From positions 1 to 6,536 of the forward strand of contig JAEDFO010000083.1 in assembly GCA_016292745.1 (NCBI GenBank): a stretch of DNA of 6,536 nucleotides, in the 5' to 3' direction. The position numbers and the translations under genes are program-made. Shown here piece by piece: positions 5,085-6,536 of this stretch. Source of the stretch: Muribaculaceae bacterium. Its GTDB lineage: Bacteria > Bacteroidota > Bacteroidia > Bacteroidales > Muribaculaceae. How positions within the stretch are numbered: the stretch's first letter is position 1; every line of letters begins with the position of its first letter. The notes under the pieces were generated by a model, which saw only the letters and a list, made by a program, of their open reading frames with translations, ran no database searches and was not told where the DNA came from.

Positions 5085-5696
5085 TCAGTTATGCCACTGA
5101 AAAGCCGACTCCTCACTGCTGGCGTGCCACTGTCCAAGTGCTTGCTCAAGCTGGCGTAGCTTCCGGCGGTAGAACATGAAAATAACCGTCCCTATCACCA
5201 ATCCGGCAACAGCGCCAACCACCATACCCACATCAGCCCCAGGTACATCGCCAACTGCTATGCACAGCTCCGAAACGAACGGCACCAGAAACACCAGAGC
5301 CACCGCTACCCCAAGATAATAGGCCTTTCGCAGCCGTACCGACCGCTCCAACGCCTCTACCACCGGCATCGACGCTATGTCGATGCCTCGTGCCATCCGG
5401 TAAAGCAATATCTCGCGCACCTCGGTTACCGCTACAAACAGAAGCCCCGTGACACTCAACCCCCAAAACTGTGGATGTGACATGTCGATGTCGAGAACCG
5501 CAAGGCACAGCACAAAATACGGAATCAATAGTGGGATAAGCCAGCAGCCCCACGCACAATGGCGACGGAACGTGCCAAGCGACGAAGAAGCCTTCCCGCG
5601 GATTACGCGCTCAACCATAGCCGCATTCTCCGTTTCCAGGCGGCTAAGCCGGTCGTTAAGGGCCGACCACGACTGTTGCATCTTGTCAATATCCAT
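5085..5696 (-). CDS. Four-helix membrane protein paired with an ECF sigma factor; putative regulator
   Basis: A 203-residue protein that I cannot assign to a named family. The N-terminal 45 residues are hydrophilic and cytoplasm-like: MDIDKMQQSWSALNDRLSRL, then acidic and Arg-rich sequence. Four likely membrane helices follow at about 48-68, 77-95, 124-147 and 154-176. The C-terminal tail is basic then polar (YRRKLRQLEQAL). The gene begins 16 bases after the sigma factor stop codon, so the two are co-transcribed. Membrane proteins encoded directly after ECF sigma genes are often anti-sigma factors with a cytoplasmic sigma-binding segment, and the soluble N-terminus could play that part. However, no zinc-binding ZAS motif (HxxxCxxC) and no FecR-like domain are visible. 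The anti-sigma role is inferred from position only; a general envelope function is the alternative. Confidence 0.8.
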   Translation of the reverse strand: MDIDKMQQSWSALNDRLSRLETENAAMVERVIRGKASSSLGTFRRHCAWGCWLIPLLIPYFVLCLAVLDIDMSHPQFWGLSVTGLLFVAVTEVREILLYRMARGIDIASMPVVEALERSVRLRKAYYLGVAVALVFLVPFVSELCIAVGDVPGADVGMVVGAVAGLVIGTVIFMFYRRKLRQLEQALGQWHASSEESAFQWHN

Positions 5697-5712
5697 AATA
5701 TATATATTGTGT

Positions 5713-6213
5713 TTATTCGTTTGCCATTTTTGTCAATTTATCCTTCACTCGATGAATGCGTATTCCCACATTCGCCTTCGTGATACCCATTATCTGCCCT
5801 ATCTCGTCATACGCCGTGCCATCGAGCCAAAGCATTATCAGAGCCTTCTCAAGTGGGTCCAGACGCTCTATCAGCCTGTACATCTCCCTGAGCTGCTCCA
5901 AACGCTCCGGCGATTCGTCGATGAGCGACATCTGCTCCGACAAACTCTCATGCTCGCTATGCCGACGCATCCGGGCACTGCACGTGATGCAAGTGTTGAT
6001 ACAAACTCGGTAAATCCACGTGCTCAACTTCGACCTATTCGCAAAGCCATCGATGCTCGTCCACAGATTCGCAAGCACCTCCTGCTGCAAATCGTTGAAA
6101 TCGTCGAGGCTGCGCGCATACATATAGCACACCTTCGCTATAAGCGGAGTGTAGCGCTCTACTACATCGCGGAACATCGCCTCGCGCAAGTCTGTATTGG
6201 GTTTGGTTGACAT
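5713..6213 (-). CDS. ECF-type RNA polymerase sigma factor
   Basis: A 166-residue sigma-70 family protein with only regions 2 and 4, as in extracytoplasmic-function sigma factors. Region 2 spans about residues 20-83. It includes DFNDLQQEVLANLWTSIDGF (38-57), the core-polymerase-binding helix, then STWIYRVCINTCI, which contributes to -10 recognition. Region 4 spans about 113-160, where LDPLEKALIMLWLDGTAYDE leads into the helix-turn-helix EIGQIMGITKANVGIRIHRV (137-156) that reads the -35 element. The ATG at 6213 is preferred; a TTG at 6225 would add four residues. There is no long C-terminal extension. The following gene encodes a four-helix membrane protein, so the pair looks like a signal-responsive regulatory unit. 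Its target promoters cannot be read from this window. Confidence 0.93.
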   Translation of the reverse strand: MSTKPNTDLREAMFRDVVERYTPLIAKVCYMYARSLDDFNDLQQEVLANLWTSIDGFANRSKLSTWIYRVCINTCITCSARMRRHSEHESLSEQMSLIDESPERLEQLREMYRLIERLDPLEKALIMLWLDGTAYDEIGQIMGITKANVGIRIHRVKDKLTKMANE

Positions 6214-6338
6214 ATCAGGTTTCAATGTTACACTATATTAGTAATCGCAAACCAAAATTAATTACACAAAGAAACAAAAAAAATCCACACCTCCCCCCGC
6301 CACCCACAAGCGCAGCGATACACCGCCAGCCACCCAAA
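6214..6338. other. Leader and upstream region of the sigma factor gene
   Basis: I see no gene. On the minus strand, TTTG and TAnnTTTG-like words occur close to the start codon (for example TAACATTG around 6224-6231), but their spacing and the resulting near-zero leader do not make a convincing primary promoter. An ECF-type autoregulated promoter is possible and cannot be recognised here. An A-run lies at about 6275-6283, followed by C-rich sequence. Confidence 0.4.
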
Positions 6339-6339
6339 G

Positions 6340-6471
6340 GGCGAAGCCAGCCCGAAAGGGCTATTTGCCTCGAAGAGGCAACCCCTTATCTAACCCCACA
6401 CTAGCGAGCTCCGACGGAGCGAGTCTGTGTGGGGAAAGCCATGCACGCCACAAAGCAGCCCGACAGGCTGC
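6340..6471. repeat. Cluster of five GC-rich hairpins sharing C-GA loop apices
   Basis: Five short perfect inverted repeats follow one another. They are GGC-GAA-GCC (6340-6348), AGCCC-GAAA-GGGCT (6349-6362), TTGCCTC-GAA-GAGGCAA (6365-6381), GCTCC-GAC-GGAGC (6408-6420) and GCAGCC-CGACA-GGCTGC (6455-6471). The fourth is enclosed by an outer 8-bp stem CCCCACAC/GTGTGGGG (6394-6401 with 6427-6434). Stem sequences differ but nearly every loop is a GAA, GAAA or GAC closed by C-G. There is no coding potential and no U-tract. The cluster lies about 130-260 bases upstream of the sigma factor gene. It may be a structured RNA, a REP-like repeat group or a protein-binding region; I cannot name a known family. 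Confidence 0.6.
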
Positions 6472-6536
6472 CCGACCCCCTCGCCACAAAATTACCACCA
6501 ACACCACCCACCGCATTGCGAAAACCGCCACAACCA
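6472..6536. other. C- and A-rich non-coding end of the window
   Basis: No credible reading frame, RNA gene or repeat is seen. The plus strand is strongly C/A-biased (ACC and CCA words), like the stretch before the hairpin cluster. Any gene beyond the edge is out of view. Confidence 0.4.

Noticed and set aside
5449..6210. Plus-strand open frame of 253 codons opposite the sigma factor and membrane protein genes
   Set aside because: It lies antisense to two genes with well-supported products, crosses their boundary and shows no domain or plausible composition.
6207..6404. Short plus-strand open frame of 65 codons across the hairpin cluster
   Set aside because: Pro/His/Arg-rich translation, overlap with the sigma start and with perfect hairpins, and no family resemblance.
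6340..6471. tRNA, CRISPR array or att site as explanations of the hairpin cluster
   Set aside because: No cloverleaf with conserved T-arm or anticodon arm can be drawn, repeat units are not identical or evenly spaced, and no integrase or cas gene is present.

Overview
The window looks like a chromosomal segment of a Bacteroidota bacterium, most likely order Bacteroidales. The GC content near 50% and the protein sequences recall Muribaculaceae, but that family-level call is an impression, not a measurement. Three things support the phylum: the acpP-fabF-rnc order, promoter-like sites of the TTTG-N19-TAnnTTTG type, and protein features such as the Gly-Asn in the RNase III active-site region. 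All eight genes are on the minus strand, so transcription runs from high to low coordinates.

Layout in transcription order. (1) 6214-6536 is non-coding and holds a tight group of short, GC-rich perfect hairpins whose loops share a C-GA apex. (2) 6213-5085 is a two-gene unit: an ECF-type sigma factor and a four-helix membrane protein of unknown function, possibly its regulator. (3) 5084-4723 is a 362-base gene-free stretch with two dyads and a probable promoter. (4) 4722-1748 is acpP, fabF and rnc: acyl carrier protein, 3-oxoacyl-ACP synthase II and ribonuclease III. (5) 1747-1637 holds a near-consensus Bacteroidota promoter bracketed by a 10-base direct repeat. (6) 1636-188 is trmD, a DivIC/FtsB-like septum protein gene and a small four-helix membrane protein gene. 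(7) 187-1 holds an AT-rich dyad, a good intrinsic terminator and one more GC-rich hairpin.

The middle genes are core functions. AcpP carries the growing acyl chain and FabF elongates it. RNase III processes double-stranded RNA. TrmD methylates G37 of tRNA, and the DivIC-like protein acts in cell division. The sigma/membrane pair looks like a regulatory accessory module.

The most unusual locus is rnc. It has no in-frame ATG before its double-stranded-RNA-binding domain. A 13-bp perfect hairpin, extended by 3 bp past a bulge, lies inside the first codons. The enzyme carries a tail of about 235 residues that is Ala/Glu/Pro-rich and contains two Arg/Lys clusters, one of them AT-hook-like. I see no mobile element, CRISPR array, tRNA or rRNA.
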